Shown one piece after another: positions 9,380 through 18,183 of a DNA stretch of 64,000 bases. This DNA comes from Microbispora sp. NBC_01189 (lineage in GTDB: Bacteria; Actinomycetota; Actinomycetes; Streptosporangiales; Streptosporangiaceae). The stretch is taken from assembly GCF_036010665.1 (NCBI RefSeq), contig NZ_CP108581.1:4693501-4757500 (forward strand), given 5' to 3'. A program made the position numbers and the translations under genes. The number at the start of each line of letters is the position of its first letter. Within the stretch, counting starts at the first letter, position 1. Under the pieces are notes generated by a model. The model worked only from the letters and a program-made list of their open reading frames with translations, did not search any database and had not been told where the DNA came from.

Positions 9380-9438
9380 GTGATGACCTTCCGAACAGGC
9401 GCCCGGCGCATCGGGGATGCGCCGGGCCCGGGTGAGGA

Positions 9439-12204
9439 TCACGAGCAGGTGGTGCCGTTGAGGGTGAAGGCGGCCGGCCGGGAGTTCGAGCCGGTGTAGG
9501 TGCCGTTGAAGCCGACCTGGACGGACTGTCCAGGGGCGATGGTCTTGTTCCAGTCGAGGTTGACCGCCGTCACGTTCGCACCGGTCTGGGTCCAGGTGGC
9601 CGACCAGCCGGGCGGGGTGACCTTCTGGTCGCCCGGGAAGGCGAACTTCAGCGTCCAGCCGTTGATCGCGTTCGTGCCGCTGTTGGCGATCGTGACGGTC
9701 GCGGTGAACCCGCCGCTCCAGTCGCTCGTCGCGTACGTCACCCGGCATCCGCCACCCGGTGAAGGGCTGGGCGACGGCGACGGGCTGGGGGAAGGAGACG
9801 GGCTGGGGGACGGAGACGGGCTGGACAGGCCGGTCTGGGCGGTCGCGGTGAGCGTGGCCGAGGGCTGGCTGGTGTTGCCCGCGGCGTCCCGTGCCACGAC
9901 GTAGAAGGTGTAGCTCGTGCCGGCGACCAGTCTCTCCGCGACGTAGAGGGGCGTGGTCGACGAACCGATCTTGCTGAAGCCGGCGCCCTGCTTCATGTAC
10001 ACGTCATAGCCCGTGACCCCGACGTCGTCGGTCGAGGCCGTCCAGCACATCGGCACCGCGTTCGCGAAGTCGGCGCCGCAGACCCACAGTCCGGTGGGCG
10101 TGCTCGGCGGCGTGGTGTCCACCGAAGACGGCGAGGACGACGGCGAGGACGACGGCGACGGGCTGGGGGAGGGCGAGGGGCTGGGGGAGGGGCTGGGGGA
10201 CGGCGACGGGCTGGCCGTGCCCTCCGGCGGGGTGCCCCACACCAGCGTGCCCCCGTCGTATACCGGCACGTGGGAGGCGGTCGAGGCCGACCAGTCGTTG
10301 GCCGGGTCCCAGGCCGCGCCGTTCGGCACCGAGATGCGCAACTGGGTGCTGCGCCGGTAGAGCTGGGCGTCGCCGGGGTAGATCGGCTTGCCGGTGCAGT
10401 CCACCTCGGCGTAGTAGGTGCGGTCCTTGGCGAGGACGGGCCCGTTCACGGCGCAGCCGCTGGTGTCGCCGCCGGTCACCTTCACCTGGGAGACCGAGGT
10501 GGAGCCGTCGAGCGTGAAGTAGTAACGCGCCTTCCCCGACTGGAGGACGCGCGGAGGCCAGTTCGAGGTGTTGGTGATGGTGACGGTCAGCGAAGTGCCG
10601 TCCCCACCGGTGTAGACGTTGCCGACAGCGGCGGTGATCTCGTCGTACTTGTTCTCCGGCGCGGGGAAGCCCGCCAGGGGCGTGCCGCCGTACTCCTTGG
10701 CGAACCGCGCGAGCACGTTGGTGATGCCGGAGTTGTAGTCGATCGCCACCTCGTTGCGGACGTAGTCCGTACGGCTGTCGGTGTAGGCGTCGGCGGCGTC
10801 CGGTCCTCCGGCGAGCGCGCCGTACAGGACGTGCAGGTTCGGGCCGGTGGTGTCGCTCATGTAGCCGAGGTACTGGCCGCTGGCCGCCCGATGGTGGACG
10901 TGCGTCGGCGGGTTGGCCCCGAAGCCGACCATGTAACTGGAGTGGCGGGGATTGTCCCCGAGGGCGTAGTCGACCTGCCGCTTGGCGAAGTCGTGGTAGC
11001 GGGCGTAGAGCGCGTTGCCGGAGCCGAGGTGGTCGGCGTAGACGAGGGCCACCCAGGCCGTGTTCAGCGCCATGCGCAGAGAGGCCCAGTTGAAGATGTA
11101 CGCCAGGCCGCCGGGGGTGATCGTGCCCTTCTTGCCCTTGTATCCGGTGGTCCAGTAGTCGAGGTAGCGCTGGACGTCGTCGATGTACCTCTGTTCCCCG
11201 GTCAGCATGGCCATCAGCGCGTAGACGGCGTATTCCTTGTCGTTCCAGCCCAGGCCGAAGGTGTAGGCGGGCACCATCGTCCCGCCCGCGCCCTGGCCCA
11301 CGTCGGGCTCGCTGCCCATCTTGGGGTAGAACTCGCGGGCCTTGTCCAGGTAGCTCCCCGTGCCCGTCGCCCGGTAGAGCCACACGGCCGCCCAGGCCAG
11401 CTCGTCCCAGTACATCTTGGTCGCGCCGGGGTGGTCGGAGGCGCCCTCCCAGGTCGAGTTGTAGTAGCCGGAGATGCCCGGCACGCAACTCGTGTACGCG
11501 GTGTCCTGGCCGTTCGTCCCCTTGGTCGTGTCGGCGAACGTGAACAGCTGCCGGGCGTGGGTGAGCAGCGTGTCGGCGTACGACGGATCGCTCTGGCGGA
11601 AGGCCATCGAGGAGGCCGCCATGGCCGCGGCCGTCTCGGCGACGACGTCGGTGCCCTTGCACGTCGGGGTGATCTTGTAGACCGGCCGCGACATGCCCTT
11701 GATGTCGATCACCTCGGGCGGGCCCCAGTACGCGTGGTCCACGCTGCCGTCGCCCACCTGGACGTACAACGTCTCCGGCTCGGGGTGGGCGGCGATCAGG
11801 TAGTCGGTGGCCCATTTGAGGTTGTTCAGCATCGGCGTGAGCTGGGTCCCGTAGCCGGACCGGTTCTCGACCAGCCCCCAGGCCAGCATCGTGGTGGTGA
11901 ACGCCATGGGGAAGCCGAACTTGACGTGGTCGCCCGCGTCGTACCAGCCGCCGGACAGGTCCACCCCCGCAGGCTTGCCGTCGTTCAGCGTGCGGTCGCC
12001 GCGCCACTCCACGCGGCTCCAGGCGGGCTTCCTGCCCGACTGCTGCGCCTCGTAGAAGTAGATCGACTTCTGCAGGGCCTCGGTGTAGTTGTACGAACTC
12101 GCCGCCTGGGCGGGCACCGAACCCGGGACGAGCAGTGTGGCAAGCAGGGCGGCCAGTACGGCGGCCACCCCGCCCAGGGAAAGGAGTCTCATCGAACGCC
12201 TCAT
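9439..12204 (-). CDS. GH9 cellulase, Cel9A-type (GH9-CBM3c-FN3-CBM2)
   Basis: A 921-residue secreted cellulase with the domain order of Thermobifida fusca Cel9A, a processive endoglucanase. After a signal peptide (cleavage near PAQA-ASS) the GH9 domain spans ~residues 36-480. The base and its partner are in SGGWYDAGDHVKFGFP (Asp89, Asp92), and the acid is the Glu of RNEVAIDYNSGI near residue 460. A CBM3c follows (~490-630, ending LVWGTPPEG), then a Ser-Pro linker, an FN3 domain, a second Ser-Pro linker and a CBM2 (NGTTCS end). ATG 12204 is one base past the stop of the upstream GH9 gene. A second in-frame ATG at 12192 has GAGG at proper spacing and may be the true start. Translational coupling with the upstream cellulase is likely. 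Confidence 0.93.
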   Translation of the reverse strand: MRRSMRLLSLGGVAAVLAALLATLLVPGSVPAQAASSYNYTEALQKSIYFYEAQQSGRKPAWSRVEWRGDRTLNDGKPAGVDLSGGWYDAGDHVKFGFPMAFTTTMLAWGLVENRSGYGTQLTPMLNNLKWATDYLIAAHPEPETLYVQVGDGSVDHAYWGPPEVIDIKGMSRPVYKITPTCKGTDVVAETAAAMAASSMAFRQSDPSYADTLLTHARQLFTFADTTKGTNGQDTAYTSCVPGISGYYNSTWEGASDHPGATKMYWDELAWAAVWLYRATGTGSYLDKAREFYPKMGSEPDVGQGAGGTMVPAYTFGLGWNDKEYAVYALMAMLTGEQRYIDDVQRYLDYWTTGYKGKKGTITPGGLAYIFNWASLRMALNTAWVALVYADHLGSGNALYARYHDFAKRQVDYALGDNPRHSSYMVGFGANPPTHVHHRAASGQYLGYMSDTTGPNLHVLYGALAGGPDAADAYTDSRTDYVRNEVAIDYNSGITNVLARFAKEYGGTPLAGFPAPENKYDEITAAVGNVYTGGDGTSLTVTITNTSNWPPRVLQSGKARYYFTLDGSTSVSQVKVTGGDTSGCAVNGPVLAKDRTYYAEVDCTGKPIYPGDAQLYRRSTQLRISVPNGAAWDPANDWSASTASHVPVYDGGTLVWGTPPEGTASPSPSPSPSPSPSPSPSPSPSSSPSSSPSSVDTTPPSTPTGLWVCGADFANAVPMCWTASTDDVGVTGYDVYMKQGAGFSKIGSSTTPLYVAERLVAGTSYTFYVVARDAAGNTSQPSATLTATAQTGLSSPSPSPSPSPSPSPSPSPSPSPGGGCRVTYATSDWSGGFTATVTIANSGTNAINGWTLKFAFPGDQKVTPPGWSATWTQTGANVTAVNLDWNKTIAPGQSVQVGFNGTYTGSNSRPAAFTLNGTTCS

Positions 12205-12205
12205 A

Positions 12206-14620
12206 TCAGGAGCAGGTGGTGCCGTTGAGGGTGAAGGCGGTGGGCTTGGGATTGGAACCGGTGTAGGTGCCCTGGAAGCCGATCTGGACGGATTGGCCCG
12301 CACCGATGGTCTTGTTCCAGTCGAGGCTCGCCGCGGTGACGCTGGTCCCGCTCTGTGTCCAGGTGGCCGACCAGCCGGGCGGGGTGATCTTCTGGGTGCC
12401 GGGGAAGGCGAACTTCAGGGTCCAGCCGTTGATCGTCGCAGTCCCGGCGTTGGTGATCGTGATGGTGGCGGTGAAGCCGCCTCCCCAGTCGTTGGTCGCG
12501 TACGCGACCTTGCACATGCCCCCGGCCGAAGGTGACACGGAGGGGGACGCAGAGGGGGACGCAGAAGGCGACGCAGAAGGCGAGGCAGAGGGGGACGCAG
12601 AAGGCGACGCAGAGGGAGACACCGACGGGGACGGGCCGGAGCCCGGCGGGGTGCCCCAGAGCAGCCTGCCGTCGTTGCCGTACAGCGTCATGCGGTCGGC
12701 GCCCTTCGCCGACCAGTCGTTGGACGGGTCCCAGGTCGCGCCGTCGGCCACACTGATCCGGAGTTGCACCTCGCGGCGGAACTCCGACTGGCCGCCCGGG
12801 AAGATGAGCGTGCCGGTGCAGTCGACCTCGGCGTAGTACGTCCTGCCCTCCAGCAGGTGCGGCCCGGTGGGCTGCTTGCACTGCGTGTAGGACGTGCTCA
12901 CGGTGACCTGGCTCGCCGTCGTCGAGCCGTCGAGCGTGAAGTAGTAGCGGAACTTGGCCCGGTCGAGCACGGTCGCGGGCCAGGCCGACTTGTTGATCAC
13001 GAAGGTCTTGGCCGCCGTCTCCCGGGTGGTGTGGGTGATCGTCGGCTCCAGATAGAACTCGGGGCCGTCGGGCGTCTCGCGCGGCAGCGTCGCGAGGGGC
13101 GACCCGCCGTACGTGCCGTAGAGGACGGCGAGCGAGCTGGTGATGCCGGAGTTGAAGTCGAGCGCGACCTCGTTCTTGACGTAGTCGCCCCGGCTGTCGG
13201 TGTAGGCGTCGGCGCCGTCCGGGCCGCCGACCAGCGCACCGTACAGGATGTGCCTGCTGACGGCGGGCTCGCCGTCGGGACCGGCGTTGGTCCAGGAGCC
13301 GTGCGCGCCGCGGTGGTGGGGGTTGCGCGGCGGGTTGGTCCCGAAGCCGATCATGTAGCTGGAGTGGCGGGGGTTGTCGCCGAGCGCGTAGTCGATCTGC
13401 CGCTTGCCGAAGTCGTGGTAGCGGGCGCGGAGCGAGCTGGACGAGCCGAGGTAGTCCGCGTACCTCAGCGCGACGAACGCGGTGTTGGCCGCCATGCGCA
13501 GCGAGGCCCAGTAGAAGATGTACGCGAGGCCGCCGGGCGTGATCGTGCCCTTCTTGCCCTTGTAGCCCACGGTCCAGTAGTCGAGGTAGCGCTGGACGTC
13601 GTCCTTGTACTTCTGCTCGCCGGTCAGCTCGGCCATCTGCTCGTAGACGGCGTACTGCTTGTCGTTCCAGCCGAAGCCGAAGTTGAAGACGGGCACCTGG
13701 ACGCCGTTGCTCCCCGGGTCTTCCTGGGTGCCCATCTTGGGATAGAACTCGCGGGCCCGGTCGAGGTAGCTCGCGGTGCCCGTGGCCCGGTAGAGCCAGA
13801 CGGAGGCCCAGGCCAGCTCGTCCCAGTACATCTTCGTGGCGCCCTCCACCTGGCCGCCCTCACCGGTGGAGTTGTAGAAGCCCTGCGCGGCGCTGACGCA
13901 GTTCACGTACGCCGTGTCGCGGCCGTTCGTCCCCTTGGTCGTGTCGGCGAACGTGAACAGCTGCCGGGCGTGCGTCAGCAGCGTGTCGGCGTACGACGGG
14001 TCGGTCGGCCGGAAGACGATCGACGACGCGGCCATCGCGGCGGCGGTCTCGGCCGCCACGTCGGTGCCGGGGCACGAGGCGGTGATCTTGTAGACCGGCC
14101 GCTTGTGGCCCTTGGCCTCGACGGTCTCCGGCGCGCCCCAGTAGGAGTGGTCCTCGCCGCCGTCGCCGACCTGGACGTAGAGGACGTTCGGCTCGGGATG
14201 GGCGTTGATGAAGTAGTCGCCCGACTGCCGCAGCGTGTTCAGCAGGTACGGCAGCTGGCCCGACCTCTCGTAGGCCGGCCGGTAGTCGACGCCGCCCCAG
14301 GCCAGGGTGGTGGTCATGGAGGCCATCGGGAAGCCGAACTTCACGTGGTCGCCGGCGTCGTAGAAGCCGCCCGACAGGTCGACTCCGGCGGACTTCCCGT
14401 CGTTCACGGTCGAGTCGGCCCGCCAGGTCACCCGGTTCGTTGACGGCAGGCGGCCCGACTCCTGCGCCTCGTAGAACAGGAACGATTTCTGCAGCGCCTC
14501 GCCGTAGGCGAACGTGGCGGCGGAGGCGGGAGCGCCGGCGGAGGTCACCGACAGCACTGCGCCGGTCAACACTGTCGCAGCCGCCGTGCTCGCGCTCAGC
14601 AGCCGTCGCGGTAGTCGCAT
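12206..14620 (-). CDS. GH9 cellulase (GH9-CBM3c-CBM2)
   Basis: An 804-residue secreted GH9 cellulase, paralogous to the next gene but without the FN3 domain. Signal peptide MRLPRRLLSASTAAATVL...ASA is followed by the GH9 domain with LSGGFYDAGDHVKFGFP (Asp88, Asp91) and the acid Glu in KNEVALDFNSGI. CBM3c follows (from about FYLEPTITHTTRE to LLWGTPPG), then a Ser-Pro/Ser-Ala-Pro linker and a C-terminal CBM2 (DWGGGFTATITITN...NGTTCS). Two ATGs are possible. 14620 has GGGGG seven bases upstream and is preferred over 14626, where the same GGGGG is only one base away. It is the first gene of the cellulase operon and faces a GntR gene across 249 bp. Confidence 0.92.
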   Translation of the reverse strand: MRLPRRLLSASTAAATVLTGAVLSVTSAGAPASAATFAYGEALQKSFLFYEAQESGRLPSTNRVTWRADSTVNDGKSAGVDLSGGFYDAGDHVKFGFPMASMTTTLAWGGVDYRPAYERSGQLPYLLNTLRQSGDYFINAHPEPNVLYVQVGDGGEDHSYWGAPETVEAKGHKRPVYKITASCPGTDVAAETAAAMAASSIVFRPTDPSYADTLLTHARQLFTFADTTKGTNGRDTAYVNCVSAAQGFYNSTGEGGQVEGATKMYWDELAWASVWLYRATGTASYLDRAREFYPKMGTQEDPGSNGVQVPVFNFGFGWNDKQYAVYEQMAELTGEQKYKDDVQRYLDYWTVGYKGKKGTITPGGLAYIFYWASLRMAANTAFVALRYADYLGSSSSLRARYHDFGKRQIDYALGDNPRHSSYMIGFGTNPPRNPHHRGAHGSWTNAGPDGEPAVSRHILYGALVGGPDGADAYTDSRGDYVKNEVALDFNSGITSSLAVLYGTYGGSPLATLPRETPDGPEFYLEPTITHTTRETAAKTFVINKSAWPATVLDRAKFRYYFTLDGSTTASQVTVSTSYTQCKQPTGPHLLEGRTYYAEVDCTGTLIFPGGQSEFRREVQLRISVADGATWDPSNDWSAKGADRMTLYGNDGRLLWGTPPGSGPSPSVSPSASPSASPSASPSASPSASPSASPSVSPSAGGMCKVAYATNDWGGGFTATITITNAGTATINGWTLKFAFPGTQKITPPGWSATWTQSGTSVTAASLDWNKTIGAGQSVQIGFQGTYTGSNPKPTAFTLNGTTCS

Positions 14621-14769
14621 GAACATGCCCCCAGGAACGATGAACGGGCGGGACGACCCGGAAGGGGCTCCCGCCCGGATGGTGCGTACGGGATCTGGCG
14701 TGCTCCAAGCACGGCCCCGGAGGCGGGGCCGTCCGTACAGGTCAGGGGCGTCGCGGCGAGCCGGGGAAG

Positions 14770-14780
14770 TGAAACTTTCA
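14770..14780. promoter_or_regulatory. TGAAACTTTCA palindrome upstream of the GH9 operon
   Basis: A perfect 11-bp palindrome (TGAAA-C-TTTCA) lies 150 bp upstream of the first GH9 start, between it and the divergent GntR gene. Motifs of the GAAAnTTTC type are known upstream of xylanase and cellulase genes in streptomycetes, so this is a candidate operator. A second GAAACTTTC occurs at 17226-17234. Confidence 0.4.
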
Positions 14781-14869
14781 GTACGGGCCCGGCGGCTGTG
14801 AGGGCATGGCGACCACGAATTAACCATGCCGGACATTTCGAGAAACGCCGTGTACCTAGCGTCCGAGTC

Positions 14870-15622
14870 GTGGATGCAGGGCTGTATACAACACCGGACA
14901 CGGGACTGGCCGGGAGAGCAGGACTCCGGCGGGAGCAGGTCTACGGCGAGTTGCGCCGGCGGCTGATGCTCGGCGAGTTCGCGATCCGGTCCCGGCTGGT
15001 GGAGGAGCGGATCGCCGCGCTGCTGGACGTCTCCAGGACCCCGGTACGCGAGGCGCTGGTCCGCCTCCTCGCCGACGGCCTGGTGGAGCGGGGCCAGGAC
15101 GGCGATTACTACGTCGCCCAGCCCGACCTGCACGACCTCAGAGACCTCTACGAACTGCGGGTGACTCTGGAACTGCGCGGGATCAGCCGCGCGCTGGAGC
15201 CGGCCGTACGCGGGCACGACCCGGCGGTATTGGAACCCCTGCGCGACCAGTGGCGCGCGCTGCGGGACGACCAGCCGGAGCCCGACCCGCAGTTCGTGGT
15301 GATGGACGAGGACTTCCACGTCACGATGAGCCGCGCCTCGGGGAACGCGGCGCTCACGAGCACCCTCGCGTCCGTCAACGCGCGGATCAGAGCGGTGCGC
15401 ATGTACGCCTTCCTGACCGCCGACCGCATCACCCTGACGATCCTGCAGCACCTGGAGATCGTCGAGGAGGTCCTCGCCGGGCGCCTTGAGGACGCCCTGA
15501 CCGCGATGCGCCGGCACGTCGGGGAGTCGATGGACGTCGTCGAGCGCAGAGCCGCTCGCGCGATCACCCAGATGGCCCTCAACCGAGGCAGGCGCCATGA
15601 CGTTGACCGAGGCTCCCACTGA
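14870..15622 (+). CDS. GntR family (FadR/FCD) transcriptional regulator
   Basis: A ~250-residue GntR regulator. The N-terminal winged helix is QVYGELRRRLMLGEFAIRSR ... ISTPVREAL-like (here LLDVSRTPVREALVRLLADGL). The C-terminal all-helical FCD ligand domain has LYELRVTLELRGISRALEP, FVVMDEDFHVTMSRASGN, and an HLEIVEEVLAGR...MRRHVGESMDVV tail with metal-binding type Asp/His residues. GTG 14870 is the last plausible start before the HTH. TAGCGT sits about six bases upstream as a -10, so the mRNA may be leaderless (low certainty). A TGTATACA palindrome lies just inside the coding region and could be an autoregulatory site. It overlaps the start of the gutted allophanate hydrolase gene, whose expression it probably once controlled. 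Confidence 0.82.
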   Translation: MDAGLYTTPDTGLAGRAGLRREQVYGELRRRLMLGEFAIRSRLVEERIAALLDVSRTPVREALVRLLADGLVERGQDGDYYVAQPDLHDLRDLYELRVTLELRGISRALEPAVRGHDPAVLEPLRDQWRALRDDQPEPDPQFVVMDEDFHVTMSRASGNAALTSTLASVNARIRAVRMYAFLTADRITLTILQHLEIVEEVLAGRLEDALTAMRRHVGESMDVVERRAARAITQMALNRGRRHDVDRGSH

Positions 15623-16312
15623 CCATCCCCTGCTCGCGGCGACGCGCTGGCCGTGCCGACCGTGCCCACGACGTTCACGCTGGCGGAGATGGCCGAGGAC
15701 CCCATCGGCCGCAACACGATCCTCGGCCACTACACGATCTTCGCGAACCTGCTGGACCTCGCCGCGGTCGCCGTGCCCGCCGGGCTCACCCCGGCGGGCC
15801 GGCCGCACGGCGTGACCTTCCTGGCTCCGGCGGGATCCGACGACTTCCTGGCCGCCCTGGGCGCGGGCTTTCTGGGGGAGAAGGGTGAGAAGGACTCGGC
15901 GCCCCGGACGCCGGCGGGCCGGGTGTCGGTGGACGGCATAGTCCCGCTGGCGGTGGTCGGGGCCCACCGGGTGGGCCAGCCGCTGCACCCGCACCTGGTG
16001 GCGCTCGGCGCGCGGTTCGCCGCCGTCGCCCGGACGGCCCCCTGCTACCGGCTCTACGACCTCGGCGACAGGCCGGGCCTGGCCAGGGAGGAGGGCGGCT
16101 CCTCCGTCGAGGTCGAGTTGCACGAGATCGAACCGGCCGCGCTGGGGAAGCTGCTCGTGACCATCCCCGCACCGCTCGGGCTCGGCACGGTGGAGCTCTC
16201 CGACGGCCGCCGGGTGCGGGGCTTCCTGTGCGAGGCGTACGCGGTGGGGTCGGCCAGGGACATCACCGGTCTGGGCAGCTGGCCCGCCTACCTCGCGGCC
16301 GGACGCGCGTAG
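15597..16312 (+). pseudogene. atzF: Allophanate hydrolase gene with most of the amidase domain deleted
   Basis: ATG 15597, inside the GntR 3' end, begins a frame (MTLTEAPTDHPLLAA) typical of an operon partner. Around 15632-15641 the sequence jumps, in another frame, to DALAVPTVPTTFTLAEM, the tail of an amidase-signature domain (PIGRNTILGHYTIFANLLDLAA, GRPHGVTFLAPAGSDDFL). It then continues through the complete allophanate hydrolase C-terminal domain (VVGAHRVGQPLHPHL ... GFLCEAYAVGSARDITGLGSWPAYL). Family members are ~550-600 residues; about 350-400 codons, including the Ser-Ser-Lys triad, are missing. The surviving 3' part could be translated from GTG 15653 (219 residues) but lacks amidase activity. 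Urea carboxylase genes are not adjacent. Confidence 0.75.
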
Positions 16313-16330
16313 CGCCCGGCCGCGAGGCTG

Positions 16331-16358
16331 TTCATGCCTGTGCTGTCATGCCTGTGCT
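16331..16358. repeat. 14-bp direct repeat between convergent genes
   Basis: CATGCCTGTGCTGT occurs twice in tandem (16331-16344 and 16345-16358) in the 53-bp space between the allophanate hydrolase remnant and the convergent DoxX gene. No function is evident; it looks like a replication-slippage duplication. Confidence 0.85.
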
Positions 16359-16365
16359 GTCACTC

Positions 16366-16803
16366 CTACGCTGTGGCGGGCGTGTAACTCTCGACCTCGT
16401 GGTGCCGCGCCCGGTGGATCAGCGTGTCCAGCGCCCAGGAGCCGGGGCCGAAGACGGCGATGAGGAAGAACGACCAGCAGAACATGGCCGCGGCCTCGCC
16501 GCCGTTGCGGATCGGGAACAGGTTCTGCGGCGCGTGGACGACGAAGTAGGCGTACGCCATCGAGCCGGAGCAGAGCAGTGCGCTGACGCGGGTGAACAGC
16601 CCGATGAGGACGAGCGCGCCGAAAACCAGCTGGATGGCCGCCGCCCACCAGCCCGGCCACGAGCCGAAGGGCAGGACCTGGCCGGTTCCCCGGCTGCCGC
16701 CCATGATCCCGAAGATCGACGACGCGCCGTGGCAGACGAACAACAGGCCTGTGACGACACGGAAGAGCGAGAGCACCGGCCCGCTGATCTGACCGATTTT
16801 CAC
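16366..16803 (-). CDS. DoxX family membrane protein
   Basis: A 145-residue, four-helix integral membrane protein of the DoxX family. Helices are about residues 8-28 (VLSLFRVVTGLLFVCHGASS), 50-72 (WWAAAIQLVFGALVLIGLFT), 76-95 and 105-125 (AAMFCWSFFLIAVFGPGSWAL). GTG 16803 has GAAGG upstream at normal spacing. Family members have been linked to redox homeostasis and thiosulfate or quinone metabolism, but the substrate of this one is unknown. It is monocistronic and convergent with the allophanate hydrolase remnant. Confidence 0.85.
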   Translation of the reverse strand: MKIGQISGPVLSLFRVVTGLLFVCHGASSIFGIMGGSRGTGQVLPFGSWPGWWAAAIQLVFGALVLIGLFTRVSALLCSGSMAYAYFVVHAPQNLFPIRNGGEAAAMFCWSFFLIAVFGPGSWALDTLIHRARHHEVESYTPATA

Positions 16804-17259
16804 GTGATCACCTTCTTGGAGGAATGAGGAGAACCGGCCGCCGAATGTTTTCGGTCAGGACTCTGTAAACCGTGCAGAATCTCCGGCGTCCTGAGCTTTC
16901 GCATTGTCGGCGGATACGACGCCCGGCTGTGGGAAGCCGCGCGCGAGTAAGGGTGAAGACCCCGAAAGTGCAGGTCAACTCCTGGAACCCCAGCAGCGTC
17001 GCTGGTGGTGTCGCTCATGCGTCCATGGACCGCGACGCGCCCGATGCCCTGTCCGGCGCCGAACGGACACGGGGTCGCGCTGGTCTCAGGTTGCTCTCAA
17101 GCCGGTCTTTGGTCAAGAGTTCAAGTAATTTTTAGGGGGGGCCGCGGCGCCGCCGCGCCGGATAATGCCTGGTAGTGCTCCGGCCGTCCGCATGTTCACC
17201 ATTGCAAGGACCATTCAGGCCGTATGAAACTTTCTCCCGGACCAAGCACAGACCGCGCA
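16804..17259. other. 456-bp gap holding a second GAAACTTTC motif
   Basis: No gene is recognisable between the DoxX start and the LysR stop. The DoxX promoter must lie at the left end. GAAACTTTC at 17226-17234 matches the core of the palindrome upstream of the GH9 operon, but no gene starts close to it. Around 17138-17165 there is a GC-rich run (GGGGGGGCCGCGGCGCC) with local symmetry. Otherwise nothing was seen. Confidence 0.5.
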
Positions 17260-18180
17260 TCACCGGGTCCAGAGACATTCCTGCACGGTCTGCACGAGTG
17301 CCATCAGGCCCGCCGGCATCCGTTCGCCCTGCCATTCCCCCTGCTGATCGCGCTGCCATGCGAGGGCGTACGTCAGCCGCAGGTCGCCCGCGTCGAGCGG
17401 GACAAAGGCGACGTCGTCCCTGCGGACGGACGCGACGAGCAGAGAGGGAGTCGGCAGCAGGCCGACGCCCGCCGCGACCAGGTCGAGTGCGGCGGCGTAG
17501 TCGTCGATCTCCTCGGCCACCACATGCTGCCGGTGGGGTTCGACGCGGGCGGCGAGCCGTGCCCACATGCCGCCCGGGGGGCGTTCGCGCGGCACGAGCA
17601 CCCGGTGCCGGGCGAGCCGTTCGGGCTGCAGCCGGGGCAGGGCGGCGAGCGGGTCGCCGGCGGGCACGGCCAGGTGGCTCACGGGCACGTGGAACCGGGC
17701 GGCCGTGGTCAGATCGCGCGGAAAGGGGCTCGCCAGGATCGTGGCGGTCACCTCCCCGGCGGCGACGGCCGCGAGGCAGGCGGCGCGCCCGGCGGGACGC
17801 AGGTCCACCTCGGCCGGGGGATCGCGGCGGGCCATCCGGCGGGCCACCCGCGCCGCGAGACCACCCACCAGCGGGGGATAGGCCAGCCGGACACCCGCGT
17901 CCGCCGGTGCGGCCAGCCGCCGCGCCTCGGCCGAGAAGGCCGTCGCGGACTCCAGCAGCGTCTCGGCGTACGGCAGCAGCGCCTTTCCCGCGGGTGTCAG
18001 CCGCACCTCGCGGCTGGTCCGCTCGAACAGACGGACCCCGAGCACGCGCTCCAGCCGCCCGACGGCCTGGCTCGCCGCGGGCTGGGAGACGCCCATCTCG
18101 GCGGCGGCGCGGGAGAAGCTGAGATGCCGGGCGACGAGGGCGAAGCAGCCGATGTCACGCAGTGGCGGGGCGGGGTCCAC
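17260..18180 (-). CDS. LysR family transcriptional regulator
   Basis: A 306-residue LysR regulator of normal length. The N-terminal HTH reads DIGCFALVARHLSFSRAAAE, then MGVSQPAASQAVGRLERVLG and LFERTSREVRLTPAGKALLPYAE. The C-terminal two-lobed effector domain starts around residue 90 (VRLAYPPLVGGLAARVARRM). GTG 18180 is the start; it lies four bases after the methyltransferase remnant (stop 18184), so both were probably transcribed together. The target genes are not obvious: no divergent neighbour faces it, which is the usual LysR arrangement. Confidence 0.9.
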   Translation of the reverse strand: MDPAPPLRDIGCFALVARHLSFSRAAAEMGVSQPAASQAVGRLERVLGVRLFERTSREVRLTPAGKALLPYAETLLESATAFSAEARRLAAPADAGVRLAYPPLVGGLAARVARRMARRDPPAEVDLRPAGRAACLAAVAAGEVTATILASPFPRDLTTAARFHVPVSHLAVPAGDPLAALPRLQPERLARHRVLVPRERPPGGMWARLAARVEPHRQHVVAEEIDDYAAALDLVAAGVGLLPTPSLLVASVRRDDVAFVPLDAGDLRLTYALAWQRDQQGEWQGERMPAGLMALVQTVQECLWTR

Positions 18181-18183
18181 GGG

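Noticed and set aside
9750..10250. Dense short repeats that could suggest a CRISPR array
   Set aside because: They encode Ser-Pro linkers of the cellulase; there are no spacers of constant length and no cas genes.
14798..14869. Upstream extension of the GntR frame to 14798
   Set aside because: The extra residues are not GntR-like and overlap the expected promoter of both divergent genes; GTG 14870 is more plausible.
14884..14891. TGTATACA palindrome as an independent promoter element of the GntR gene
   Set aside because: With the chosen start it falls within the first codons; it might be an operator, but the evidence is too thin for a separate feature.
14627..16123. Open minus-strand frame extending the first GH9 gene to 1,305 residues
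   Set aside because: Everything before the signal peptide at 14620/14626 is the antisense of the GntR and allophanate hydrolase genes and has no protein-like pattern.
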